Shown: positions 1-7,895 of the stretch, one piece after another
Position numbering within the stretch: position 1 is the first letter of the stretch
Layout of the letters: every line of letters starts with the position of its first letter
From: Paenibacillus herberti
GTDB lineage: Bacteria; Bacillota; Bacilli; Paenibacillales; Paenibacillaceae
Direction: 5' to 3'
Assembly: GCF_002233675.1 (NCBI RefSeq)
Contig: NZ_NMUQ01000001.1
Coordinates: 2,414,376-2,478,375 of the forward strand
DNA: 64,000 nucleotides
Notes under the pieces: model-generated
Told to the model about the DNA's origin: nothing
Database searches by the model: none
The model's input: the letters and a program-made list of their open reading frames with translations, nothing else
Made by a program: the position numbers and the translations under genes

Positions 1-2
1 GC

Positions 3-272
3 ACATGTGGATTTCACTATTTAAGAAACACTAATGATGACTTTACAGCAGAGGTCGGGTTTGATTTATCTAAGCAACACTGGGGCAGAGGTCTTATGTA
101 TGAAGTAATAGAAGCAGTAATTGATTTTGGATTTAATACGATGGGGCTAACGATTATTGATGCAACTGTTGAGCCGGAGAATGAAAGGTCAATAAATTTA
201 CTTAAGAAATTAAGTTTCGAGAGGGAAATTGAACTTAGAGATAATCTAATTTATTTTTATTTGAATCGACGG
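3..272 (+). pseudogene. GNAT acetyltransferase, C-terminal fragment cut by an IS element
   Basis: The reading frame is open from the window edge, so the N-terminus is not visible. It reads through VGFDLSKQHWGRGLMYEV, the acetyl-CoA-binding motif A of GNAT acetyltransferases, and then the typical VEPENERSINLLKKLSF motif B. The family transfers acetyl from acetyl-CoA to an amine; the substrate cannot be told. After FYLNR the frame enters the terminal inverted repeat of the IS30 remnant and picks up a foreign tail ending at 326, so the last residues of the native protein are lost. The base composition is AT-rich compared with the rest of the window, which suggests a recently acquired patch. Function after truncation is doubtful. 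Confidence 0.75.
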
Positions 273-1097
273 ATTGTAAAGCTAAGTACGACACCCGGAA
301 TGCGTCCGCCAGTTGTTCATCGGTGACATCCGCAAAGTCGTGTCCTTTAGGAAAAAACTCTCGGAGAAGGCCGTTTGCGTTCTCATTAGAGCCACGCTGC
401 CAAGAAGAATAGGGGTCTGCGAAATAGACCTTCACATCGTGAAAAGCCTCCATATTCTTGTAGCAAGCGAACTCTTTTCCTCGGTCCGTTGTCGCCGTTT
501 GAGATATTCCCTGCTGGTATTGGCTCGCGACTACACCCAAGGCGATTTCCATGGAATGAGCCGTCCGATCGGGCATATTGACGGCTACGTAAAGGCGCGT
601 CTTCCGTTCGGTGAAGGTCGCTGCGCAGGCACGGCTTTTTCCACGGCTTGAAACCACCGTATCCAGCTCCCAATGGCCAAAAGAGGTACGTGTGCGAACC
701 CCTTTTGGACGTTGGCTGATGGAGCTTCCAATCCGAAAGCGGCCACGCGTCTCCACTGGCTTCTGACGTTTTCCTTTATGCCGCAGTACCTTCATCTTGC
801 CGGCTGCAACAAGCCCGCAATAGAGCTACCTGTAAATGGTCTTGAAGGACACGAAGGTGCTGCCCTCGACTCGTCGTTTCTCTGCGACTTGCTCGGGCGA
901 CCAGGTTTCCGACACGATAGCTCGGGTTGACCAGCCTAGCCGATGCAGGGCTTCTAGTTGTCCACCTTCAATTAGGCTAAAATGGGAGTAGCTCATGTTG
1001 GGTTCTCCTGTAGAAAATGGTGGTCTGGTAACTTCCATTTTACACGAAACCAGCATGGGCCTTTTTGTTTTCTAGGTGTCGCACTTCATATTACAAT
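273..1097. mobile_element. IS30-family element, internally deleted, with both inverted repeats
   Basis: Two imperfect terminal inverted repeats of 23 bp face each other at 273-295 and 1075-1097, agreeing at about 18 of 23 positions (ATTGTAA then ACGACACC or GCGACACC). Outside them the five bases GACGG and CCGTC are also inverted copies, so the true ends may be 268 and 1102. Between them lies a damaged transposase on the minus strand. The element is about 825 bp, while intact IS30 elements are about 1.0-1.2 kb; the missing length is explained by deletions inside the transposase. No target duplication is obvious. Confidence 0.8.
298..996 (-). pseudogene. IS30-family transposase, deleted and interrupted
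   Basis: The ATG at 996 follows a good ribosome site (caggagaac) and starts MSYSHFSLIEGGQLEALH, the usual IS30 N-terminus. The frame then jumps from the first half of the helix-turn-helix straight to ETWSPEQVA, so roughly 100 residues are missing in frame. A TAG stop follows IYR near 825-830; the same frame continues through the catalytic core. The DDE residues are still visible: Asp in FGHWELDTVV, Asp in TTDRGKEFACY and Glu in QRGSNENANGLLREFF. The C-terminal part normally found in the family is absent: the frame passes from DEQLADAF directly into the inverted repeat. The protein cannot be active, but the ends might still be moved in trans. Confidence 0.85.
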
Positions 1098-1110
1098 CCG
1101 TCATGTATAA

Positions 1111-1287
1111 TATATTTTTCGGAAAAGTTGTTCAACCTTCTTTCTTGTGCAAGCGGGTCCGCTTGGCACTCAAGAGAGAATTGGATTCGGGCAAGCCTTG
1201 GTTGAAAAAGAGCAGTTCCCGTTGGAACCGCTCCTTAATATGCCGCTAGCCGCTTATTTCTTAAATGCCAAGCTTACAATAATTTAA
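1111..1287 (+). pseudogene. Possible gene-end remnant of unknown family
   Basis: An open frame just after the IS30 element reads LVQAGPLGTQERIGFG, then a coding-like stretch ending FLNAKLTII before a TAA at 1285-1287. There is no start codon with a ribosome site, and the frame is closed upstream at 1108. It looks like the 3' end of a gene whose beginning was lost at the element boundary. The family was not recognised, and chance cannot be excluded for so short a stretch. Confidence 0.25.
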
Positions 1288-1777
1288 TTGGAATAAGGTC
1301 CCGATCCAAAACAACATTCCCGGTTTGCGGAGCACTCACAATGTCGCTTCCAAAGTAATTAACGATTACGTTAGCAGTATGGGACTGAATAACCACTATC
1401 TCGTAATGAAACTCTACATCAAGAATTGGATTGCTGAATTGAGCAAGGGTATTAGACGGTACGATATCGCTCTGGGTCGCAATAAGTTGCGGATTATTAG
1501 AATCCCAATTAATATACAAAATAGTTGCCGTTACTTCCGAAGAGCGGCGGTTCATAAAATCGATTTGGGCCTCCTTTATGGTTGGATTTTTTTTGAGAAC
1601 GCCCGTGCTGCGAATTACGGAGCGGCCTTGCTGCCCCGACTTGTTTCCACTCGATTGTTGACTCATCCGTACATGTTTTTTCAACAGGTTGTTCAATTTC
1701 ATTTGCATCATGCTGCTCTTTGCTGGTTTCTTTGCTTGACCCTTCACTAGCTTTTTCGCCGGTACTTTAGGCTTCAT
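1274..1777 (-). CDS. Small basic protein with a beta-rich C-terminal half, unknown function
   Basis: 167 residues. The ATG at 1777 is preceded by a good ribosome site (ttaggagatgattg). The first 55 residues are very basic and Gln/Ser-rich (PAKKLVKGQAKKPAK). The remaining 110 residues alternate hydrophobic and polar residues in a way that suggests a beta-sandwich, ending DRDLIPIKLL. No signal peptide or membrane segment is visible. Upstream, at 1810-1817 on the same strand, CATATAAT resembles the -10 element used by sporulation sigma factors, but no matching -35 was found. The neighbourhood is a decayed accessory patch. The family is not recognised; small basic spore or surface proteins of this size are common in Paenibacillus, but that is a guess. 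Confidence 0.7.
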   Translation of the reverse strand: MKPKVPAKKLVKGQAKKPAKSSMMQMKLNNLLKKHVRMSQQSSGNKSGQQGRSVIRSTGVLKKNPTIKEAQIDFMNRRSSEVTATILYINWDSNNPQLIATQSDIVPSNTLAQFSNPILDVEFHYEIVVIQSHTANVIVNYFGSDIVSAPQTGNVVLDRDLIPIKLL

Positions 1778-1844
1778 TCAATCATCTCCTAATTATGGTG
1801 GAATAATATATTATATGTGATATAAGTAGAGTTGATTGTATGAT

Positions 1845-2037
1845 TGTCCACCATTTCAACAAACAAATGATTCAATCCCGAGCGGCTTAATGAAGTACGG
1901 GGCTCTGCCCGTTGCAATAACTGATTCTACGCCGCTTTCCTACAACTCCGCAATCGCCTTAATCGTATCCGCCGGTATTTCCTTATGCTCATTAATTAAC
2001 GTGCCATCAATGTCAAAAAAACAATTTTGTAGCCCAC
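1845..2037 (-). pseudogene. HAD-superfamily (Cof-type) phosphatase, N-terminal fragment
   Basis: A GTG at 2037 with a ribosome site (ggagagaagacagt) begins VGYKIVFF. One base is missing from a run of T, and the next frame continues as DIDGTLINEHKEIPADTIKAI, which is HAD motif I (DxDGT). The frame then carries a TAG stop, reads SVIATGRAPYF (motif II region), and hits a TGA before NGG. So there are one frameshift and two in-frame stops, and the rest of the gene (about 200 residues in the family) is gone. Cof-type HAD enzymes are cytosolic sugar-phosphate or FMN phosphatases. This is a dead remnant. Confidence 0.8.
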
Positions 2038-2148
2038 ACTGTCTTCTCTCCAAATTCTATTGGGGCAGATGTTAGGGTCCCCATACCTTTCTACCTCATA
2101 CCATGTTAATAGAAGTTCCATCATTGTATTAAAAGGAGATAGATTAAC

Positions 2149-2621
2149 ATGGATAGTAGGCACGAAGTTGTAAAAATCAGTAATTTTAAAGGATCAAGCA
2201 TAGGTATGATTTTGGTTCTGTTTATTCTGCTCGTCATCGTTATTGTACTTTTTCCAAAGCTCAAGCCGGTATCGGCTCACTGGATGACGGTTCGTCCTCT
2301 ATCGCAGCCACGCAAAGATTTATAGTTGACAATAGAACGACGAACCTCACACTCCATTTCGATTGGGTCGTGGGAAGCGCACCCGCTCCTTATCCGCAAA
2401 TTGTCCTTCCCGGCCAAACATCCCGCTTCGAGCTGACGGTCTCATTCCCTTGGGAAGCCAGTGCCACCGCCCACTATGGGGTAGATAACTCAAGTGGCGA
2501 GCATTTGGGTTCTGTCCAGTTCCAGATGAATGGATCAATAGGAGATTTCTATATTACCCGAATCACTACGACTGGGCCGGTCAGTGCAAGAGGTCTCGGC
2601 TATACAGTGATCGTTGAGTAA
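2149..2621 (+). pseudogene. YjcZ-like hydrophobic N-terminus plus beta-rich domain, split by a frameshift
   Basis: The ATG at 2149 has an excellent ribosome site (aaaaggagatagattaac). The first frame encodes a polar start and a hydrophobic helix, GMILVLFILLVIVIVLF, close to the YjcZ-type small sporulation membrane proteins, and stops at 2323-2325. From the same point the +1 frame is clearly coding: SKAQAGIGSLDDGSSSIAA, then FIVDNRTTNLTLHF, PQIVLPGQTSRFELTV and finally GLGYTVIVE with TAA at 2619-2621. Adding one T to the five-T run near 2245-2250 joins both into one protein of about 157 residues. It would be a membrane-anchored or secreted beta-domain protein. The cause may be mutation, programmed slippage or a read error. 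Confidence 0.6.
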
Positions 2622-2638
2622 GTTGAACTCTCTAAATT

Positions 2639-2690
2639 AATAACTCTCCAATCGGGTAACGAAAAAGTAACGACTTGGAGAGTTATACAT
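2639..2690. terminator. Bidirectional hairpin between convergent genes
   Basis: An inverted repeat ATAACTCTCCAA (2640-2651) pairs with TTGGAGAGTTAT (2675-2686) around a 23-base loop. It lies between a plus-strand gene ending at 2621 and a minus-strand gene ending at 2737. T-rich sequence follows weakly on the minus side. Confidence 0.5.
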
Positions 2691-2736
2691 ACAACATCCG
2701 AGTATTCCTCGTTCTAAAGCCTGCCCCCAAATCTCT

Positions 2737-3885
2737 CTACTCCTCCAAAAGCTTCAACCAGCGCTCCGCCGCCGCCTGCCAAGTAAACTGCTCCTCCACG
2801 CGCTCCCGGGCGCGCCGGCCCAGCTCTTCGCGCAGCGACGGGTCTTTAAGCAGTTGAAGCAGCCGATCGCCTAGCTCCATCTCAAGCCTCTCGGGATCAA
2901 CGAGATAACCGGTCTCGCCGTCGACAACAATCTCCTTAATGCCGCCAGCCCGCGAAGCAACGACGGGAATGCCGCAGGACATCGCCTCGACGTTCACGAG
3001 TCCGAATGCCTCCCTCGCACCGGAAGGCACTGCGGCTACATCTGCCGCGAGAAACCAATCCGGAACTTCCGTATAAGGAACGTAAGGCACGAATTGGATA
3101 TGCCGCCTATAGCTCTCCCCCATGCGCAACAGCATCCGGCTGTAGCTTGTTGAACGATGTGATCCGTAAAAAGGGCTGCCGACAACGACAAGCAGCGTCT
3201 GTGGATGCTCTTGAATGATGCGTGGCATCACGTTCAGCAAATGATGAACTCCTTTGAGCGGGATCAGCCGCCCCATGAACAGGATCACATCGCGGCCCGC
3301 CCAGCCGCGCTGCAAGCGCAGCCGCTCCCGTTGGAGCGTCCCCTCCAACTCCCAGCGGGACAGGAAGCGCTCCGTCTCCACGCCAATGTGAACCACGCGC
3401 AGCTTAGGCGCTGCCTCAGGTACTCTGCGGATGACCTCGTCACGTAGGAACTCGCTATTGACGATGATTTTTTCCGCCCTCTGGAAGCTTGCGCGCAATC
3501 GCTCGCGGCTGATCGTTCCTGTCCCGATGAACGAAGAGGAGTGCAGGTTCAGCCATATTCTCGCCCCGGGGTGATTTTTACCCAGCGCCAAAACATAACC
3601 TGGTCGATTCTCTACCTCGATCAGGTCCGGCGCGTGCTTCCGAACAGACATACTCACCTGCTTAACATAAGCCGACTTGTCGACTGCCGGATAACGATAG
3701 CAGCTTACCCCTCCGATTTGGCCGACTGGCCCAAGCCCCTTCGCGCTCCGCCCGTAAATGACCGGCTCGACGGCATGCGCGGTTAGGGGAACCATTTTCT
3801 CCACTACTCGCTCGACTGAACTGCTGCCTGCAGAAGGAATCGGATAAGATCCCGGTGTCACAATTGCAATTTTAAGCTTCGCCAC
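2737..3885 (-). CDS. Glycosyltransferase family 4 (GT-B fold)
   Basis: 382 residues from a GTG at 3885, chosen because AGGAGA lies nine bases upstream and the protein then begins directly with the first strand, AKLKIAIVTPGSYPIP. A longer form from 3963 is possible. The N-terminal half is the acceptor domain, with a glycine-rich loop (IPSAGSSSVERVV). The C-terminal half is the nucleotide-sugar domain with DVILFMGRLIPLKGVHHLL and the family E-x7-E region in SGAREAFGLVNVEAMSCGIPVV. It resembles the CotSA/YtcC type of spore or envelope glycosyltransferase at 43-44 kb, but it stands alone with its own terminator side. The sugar donor and acceptor cannot be read from sequence. Confidence 0.9.
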   Translation of the reverse strand: MAKLKIAIVTPGSYPIPSAGSSSVERVVEKMVPLTAHAVEPVIYGRSAKGLGPVGQIGGVSCYRYPAVDKSAYVKQVSMSVRKHAPDLIEVENRPGYVLALGKNHPGARIWLNLHSSSFIGTGTISRERLRASFQRAEKIIVNSEFLRDEVIRRVPEAAPKLRVVHIGVETERFLSRWELEGTLQRERLRLQRGWAGRDVILFMGRLIPLKGVHHLLNVMPRIIQEHPQTLLVVVGSPFYGSHRSTSYSRMLLRMGESYRRHIQFVPYVPYTEVPDWFLAADVAAVPSGAREAFGLVNVEAMSCGIPVVASRAGGIKEIVVDGETGYLVDPERLEMELGDRLLQLLKDPSLREELGRRARERVEEQFTWQAAAERWLKLLEE

Positions 3886-3974
3886 ATTGCCGCTCTCCTT
3901 AACCGCCCGCATGGAGGATTGCATATGAATGCATCTTACCGATTCCGCTTCCTCTGACTTCATATGCTTGCATC

Positions 3975-4014
3975 TTATCGCATCTGCTTAAATCTTATTG
4001 GATCTGCTTAAATC
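3975..4014. repeat. Two tandem 20-bp copies upstream of the glycosyltransferase
   Basis: TTATCGCATCTGCTTAAATC at 3975-3994 is followed directly by TTATTGGATCTGCTTAAATC at 3995-4014, with 18 of 20 bases identical, and a partial third CGCTTAA follows. It lies upstream of the glycosyltransferase start on the minus strand. It may be a regulator-binding array or simple slippage; nothing further supports either. Confidence 0.6.
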
Positions 4015-4260
4015 CGCTTAACCCAGCTAGATATAAGTTATTCTCCCATTCCCTCGCTGGCAACGGGCATCCGCCTTGAAGGGACAATCCTTTCTTGAAT
4101 ACGGCGCGGCTCCCAGTGCGCGGTGGGGTGACACGTTTTGACAGTTAACATTAAGATTGGTTAATGAAACTCTGGCAAGGTGAATATTTATTAAAGTGTA
4201 CGTTTGCGTAACAAACGTTCAAACGACCTTTTTTGCACATCGTTCCCAAGGAGGAGACTT

Positions 4261-5091
4261 ATGAAATCGCCCCAGCAGCAAGACATCACGATTCCTGTAC
4301 GGCTCCGGTTACTGAACACTGTCGGCTTCATTCTCATGATCGCAGTGAACGCGCTCGCTCAGCTTCTGCCCCTAGCGGGCAAAACGACCGGTGAGCTGTC
4401 CGACAAATACCCGGTGCTGATAACGCCACCTGGCTACGTGTTTTCCATCTGGAGCGTCATTTATGTGCTGCTAGCTGGTTTTATTGTTTATCAGTGGACC
4501 CGCACAGGTGCATCCAAAGGTTCAGTTAAAGGAATCCGTTGCTGGTTTTTCGTTAACACGCTATTGAACGCAGGTTGGATCGTCGCTTGGCATTATGAAC
4601 AGCTCGCCCTTAGCGTCCTCATTATGCTTCTCCTGCTGCTTACGCTCATCGTGATTTATCACCGCGTTCAGCGGAGTGGACGGTCGGCCGCAACAGGTAG
4701 AGGTGCTTATGCACCTACCGGTGGGACGGCTGGGCCAGGAACAGTCTTTCTCGTCCAATTGCCATTCAGCCTCTATCTAGGCTGGATCTCGGTGGCGACC
4801 ATTGTCAATGTGACGGTGCTCCTCTATGATCTCGACTGGAGCGGCTTTGGATTAGACGATAAAACATGGCTAATTATAGGCCTGGTTGCAGCCGCTCTCG
4901 TAGGTATTTTGATAAGCTGGCTATACCGTGATCCGTTCTTCGGACTTGTGCAAGCCTGGGCGCTGAGCGGTATCGCGATCAAAGAAGGAATTCCAAGTGA
5001 TGCTTCTACTCTTAGTTGGACCCTTGTCGCGCTGCTCCTCGCCTCCTCTCTTATTCAAGTTTGGCGTCGCTGCCGCCAGTGTCGCCTCTAG
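4261..5091 (+). CDS. TspO/MBR-related tryptophan-rich membrane protein
   Basis: 276 residues. The ATG at 4261 was chosen because aaggaggagactt precedes it perfectly. Hydrophobic helices are seen around residues 14-35, 60-80, 95-115, 118-138, 165-190, 205-225 and 240-272. The motif ITPPGYVFSIWSVIYVLL after the first helix is typical of the tryptophan-rich sensory protein branch related to TspO/MBR, which bind tetrapyrroles or other hydrophobic ligands in the membrane; the role in Bacillota is poorly known. A loop of about 24 Gly/Ala/Thr-rich residues (GRGAYAPTGGTAGPG) interrupts the middle, and its DNA contains an imperfect inverted repeat at 4696-4719. A possible promoter is TTGACA at 4137-4142 with a poor -10. 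The gene may be co-transcribed with psd, which begins 81 bases downstream. Confidence 0.8.
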   Translation: MKSPQQQDITIPVRLRLLNTVGFILMIAVNALAQLLPLAGKTTGELSDKYPVLITPPGYVFSIWSVIYVLLAGFIVYQWTRTGASKGSVKGIRCWFFVNTLLNAGWIVAWHYEQLALSVLIMLLLLLTLIVIYHRVQRSGRSAATGRGAYAPTGGTAGPGTVFLVQLPFSLYLGWISVATIVNVTVLLYDLDWSGFGLDDKTWLIIGLVAAALVGILISWLYRDPFFGLVQAWALSGIAIKEGIPSDASTLSWTLVALLLASSLIQVWRRCRQCRL

Positions 5092-5172
5092 CGCGGAATT
5101 GCTTCTTCCCGGCAAATATGGCAAACTAGTCGGGATGGCCTATCCTCAGGAATCAAGTGCTAGATTCCAGGA

Positions 5173-5991
5173 GTGACGGCCGCGAAAGGACGTGACTTCG
5201 GAGGCATGTGGACCTGGTTATTCCGAAATATGACGGAGCTTGGCTCTCGCAAATGGCTCTCCCGCACAACGGGCAGACTAGCCAAATCCCGAGCCAGCCG
5301 GGGCTTCATCCCCCGTTTTGCCCGCACCTATGGGATTCGCACGGAAGAGGCCGAGAAGGCTCTTGATGAATACGCGACGCTCAACGATTTTTTCACCCGC
5401 CGGCTGAAGCCCGGTATGCGAGTCATCGATGACAGCCCGGACGCCGTGGCAAGTCCCGTCGATGCCTTGGTAACTGGAGCGGGCTTCATCAAAGAAGGTA
5501 CAATGCTCGGCATCAAGGGACAGGATTACACAGTAGATGAGCTGTTGAACCGTTCGCCGCGTACCGGCAACTACTTGAATGGTTATTATGCCGTTCTTTA
5601 TCTAAGCCCGACAGATTATCACCGCATTCATGCCCCCGTGGATGGGACGATTATAGAGAGGGAGCATCTTCCCGGCCGGGTATACCCGGTCAACGAGTTC
5701 GGGCTTACCCGCATGACTCGCGTTCTCAGCCGCAACGAGCGGCTCGTCACTTATATGTCGCATGGCTCCTCAGAGCTTGCAGTAGTAAAAGTCGGCGCGT
5801 TGAATGTGAGCAGCATCCAGTATACGGAACCGCAGCGGGAGCAGGTAGCTAAGGGAGATGAGCTCGCCTACTTTGAATTCGGTTCTACGGTAGTCCTATT
5901 GTTCGAAGACGATAGCTTCATCCCGAGAAAAGATCTCGCCGTCGGCCTGAAGGTCCGCATGGGCGAGAAGCTAGGCCAGCTGGCTCCCTGA
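5173..5991 (+). CDS. psd: Phosphatidylserine decarboxylase proenzyme
   Basis: Decarboxylates phosphatidylserine to phosphatidylethanolamine at the membrane. Conserved blocks are ASPVDALVTG, YAVLYLSPTDYHRIHAPVDG (with the active-site His region), RVYPVNEFGL and FGSTVVLLFEDD; Ser of FGST is the self-cleavage site that gives the pyruvoyl group, as in Bacillus where FGST replaces the LGST of other bacteria. The start is uncertain: GTG at 5173 sits directly on an AGGAG, and ATG at 5206 directly after GGAGG, so neither spacing is ideal; the shorter form (262 residues) fits the family length of about 260 better. The pssA partner usually next to psd in Bacillus is absent here. A strong terminator follows. 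Confidence 0.95.
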   Translation: MTAAKGRDFGGMWTWLFRNMTELGSRKWLSRTTGRLAKSRASRGFIPRFARTYGIRTEEAEKALDEYATLNDFFTRRLKPGMRVIDDSPDAVASPVDALVTGAGFIKEGTMLGIKGQDYTVDELLNRSPRTGNYLNGYYAVLYLSPTDYHRIHAPVDGTIIEREHLPGRVYPVNEFGLTRMTRVLSRNERLVTYMSHGSSELAVVKVGALNVSSIQYTEPQREQVAKGDELAYFEFGSTVVLLFEDDSFIPRKDLAVGLKVRMGEKLGQLAP

Positions 5992-6017
5992 GCCAGGATG
6001 ATGACGTACAACCACCA

Positions 6018-6062
6018 ACTAGCCTTGTTACGGCGCAACGCCGGACCAAGGCTAGTTTTGTA
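6018..6062 (+). terminator. Rho-independent terminator after psd
   Basis: ACTAGCCTTG (6018-6027) pairs with CAAGGCTAGT (6047-6056), with a further GC-rich hairpin in the loop, followed by TTTTGT. It lies 27 bases after the psd stop. Confidence 0.8.
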
Positions 6063-6088
6063 GAACAAACTCGGAAAAGGTGAACTTC

Positions 6089-7528
6089 ATGTGGAGTCCT
6101 GACCGCAACAGCGGGACAACCTTATATATGCAAATCGCGGAACATCTGGCGCAAAAGATTCGTTGCGGAGAATTCCCTCCCGGCAGCGGGCTTCCTTCCG
6201 AAAGAAAGCTGGCTGGACAGCTCGGTGTTAACCGCAGCACAGTCGTACTGGCGTTCAGCGAACTTCGCTCAATCGGCTTAATTGAAAGCCGCAGCGGAAG
6301 CGGAACTAGAGTGAGCCTAGCGGACAGCGAGGAGACTCCGAAACATACGCCGAACTGGAGCCAATATGCAGACGACAGCAGCATGGTGCGGAATCCGCCT
6401 TTTCTAAGAAAAATAAGCGAAGCGCTGCAGCAAAACCCCGAGCTTATCGATATGGCCAGCGGCCAACTCTCGGGTGATCTCGCCCCAACTCAGGAAATTG
6501 CCGAGATCATGAGCCAGAACAGACCTATGTCCTATCTCGGTTATGACAATCCACAGGGTTACCCGCCTCTGCGGGAAGCTCTTGTCCGCTATCTCAACCG
6601 TCACCGAGGTATCGACACGACCGAATCATCGCTGCTCATCACCTCAGGTTCGCAGCAGTCGCTTTACTTGATCATCCGCTGTCTGCTGTCACCTGGGGAC
6701 GCCGTCGCCATTGAAGACCCTTCGTACTGCTTCTCGCTGCCTATGTTCCAGACTGCAGGGCTTCGCGTGTTCCGGCTGCCCCTCGATCAACATGGTGTTC
6801 AACCCGAGGACATCCGTCAATTATATAAAAAGCATCGGATCAAAATGGTCTTCCTCAATCCAAATTACCAGAACCCGACAGGGACTCTGCTCTCCGAGGA
6901 GCGCCGGCGCAAAGTACTGGACATTGCCAGCGAACTTGCGCTTCCGATCATCGAGGATGATCCGTACAGCTTGACCGCCTATGACGGCGAGCCACCCGCT
7001 CCGCTGAAGGCGCTGGACACGACCGGTTCCGTCATCTATATCGGATCCTTCTCCAAAATCGCTGCCTCAGGCCTGAGAATCGGCTGGATGGCCGCTCCGC
7101 GCGCTATTGTGGAGAGATTGGCGGATGCCAGGCAGCAGATGGACTTTGGCTTGAGCGTCATTCCACAGCAGGTTGTTGCCACCTTTCTGGACTCGCCTCA
7201 GTTCGTTCCACATCTGGAGCGATTGCGCAGAGAACTCCAGTTCAAGCGAGACATGGTAACAGCAGCCTTGCGCAGAGAGTTTCAAGGTAGGGCGGAGTTT
7301 CTAGAGCCTCGCGGCGGAATACATCTATGGTGCAAAATCGGAGCCGATTACAACGAAAACCGACTGTTGGAACAATCGATCCGCAACGGTTTTGTATTTG
7401 GTCCGGGCAGTGTTTACGGCTCAGAGCCGGGCTGTCTCCGGCTTACGTTTGGACGAGCAAATGCAGGTGATATTGATCGGGGCATTGCAGCGCTTCGAGA
7501 GGCCGCTGAGAAGTTGGATCTTTTCTGA
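6089..7528 (+). CDS. MocR-type (GntR plus aminotransferase fold) PLP-dependent regulator
   Basis: 479 residues from ATG 6089, preceded by AAAAGG at eight bases; a GTG at 6080 is also in frame. Residues 1-75 form a GntR winged helix (LPSERKLAGQLGVNRSTVVLAF...GLIESRSGSGTRV). Residues 110-475 are a class I aminotransferase-like domain with SGSQQSLYLI, NPNYQNPTGTLLS, IIEDDPYSLT and the cofactor lysine in GSFSKIAASGLRIGW. Such proteins sense PLP adducts and act on a neighbouring gene or their own promoter. No obvious target gene sits next to it: psd is upstream and the next gene is convergent. The domain also resembles true aminotransferases of the 2-aminoadipate type, so catalytic activity cannot be excluded. 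Confidence 0.9.
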   Translation: MWSPDRNSGTTLYMQIAEHLAQKIRCGEFPPGSGLPSERKLAGQLGVNRSTVVLAFSELRSIGLIESRSGSGTRVSLADSEETPKHTPNWSQYADDSSMVRNPPFLRKISEALQQNPELIDMASGQLSGDLAPTQEIAEIMSQNRPMSYLGYDNPQGYPPLREALVRYLNRHRGIDTTESSLLITSGSQQSLYLIIRCLLSPGDAVAIEDPSYCFSLPMFQTAGLRVFRLPLDQHGVQPEDIRQLYKKHRIKMVFLNPNYQNPTGTLLSEERRRKVLDIASELALPIIEDDPYSLTAYDGEPPAPLKALDTTGSVIYIGSFSKIAASGLRIGWMAAPRAIVERLADARQQMDFGLSVIPQQVVATFLDSPQFVPHLERLRRELQFKRDMVTAALRREFQGRAEFLEPRGGIHLWCKIGADYNENRLLEQSIRNGFVFGPGSVYGSEPGCLRLTFGRANAGDIDRGIAALREAAEKLDLF

Positions 7529-7544
7529 TGAGGGAAGCACAATT

Positions 7545-7580
7545 AACCGCCTTCTCTGGAAGGCGGTTCGTTTCGTTTTT
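7545..7580 (+). terminator. Rho-independent terminator
   Basis: AACCGCCTTC (7545-7554) pairs with GAAGGCGGTT (7559-7568) around a short loop, followed by CGTTTCGTTTTT. Confidence 0.85.
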
Positions 7581-7603
7581 GCTGCTGATGCAACTTCATT
7601 TCA

Positions 7604-7798
7604 CTAAATTGCAAATAAGAGGATAATGGCGATAAGCACGACACTCACCACGTAAATCCAGCTTAACCTTGCCCATTTTTTCCCGGAATGCTCGGAATAA
7701 CCCGTATTTGCTTCTTTGTTGCTCTTGGATTGCCCGATCATGATTGTTGCAGCAGTTCCGGCAAGCATAACGAGAAGGATAAGAATGATCGAACCCAT
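7604..7798 (-). CDS. Small two-helix membrane protein, unknown
   Basis: 64 residues from ATG 7798, chosen over an upstream ATG because AAGGGGGAA lies at the right distance. It begins MGSIILILLVMLAGTAATIM, a first membrane helix, then has a polar loop of about 20 residues rich in Ser, Lys and Asn, and ends with a second helix (WIYVVSVVLIAIILLFAI). No family was recognised. It is convergent with the MocR regulator and could share the hairpin at 7545-7568 as a terminator. Two-helix proteins of this size often modulate membrane enzymes or sporulation functions, but nothing here says which. Confidence 0.7.
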   Translation of the reverse strand: MGSIILILLVMLAGTAATIMIGQSKSNKEANTGYSEHSGKKWARLSWIYVVSVVLIAIILLFAI

Positions 7799-7895
7799 AC
7801 CGGATTCCCCCTTCATTCCCTTAGAATGACCTCATTATAATGAAAGGGCCAGCGGCCAACACCATCCACTTTCAAACTTTTTGACCCATCCACTT

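Noticed and set aside
4696-4719. Inverted repeat GGTAGAGGTGC/GCACCTACC as a regulatory site
   Set aside because: It lies inside the TspO-like coding region in a low-complexity loop; more likely part of a small insertion than an operator.
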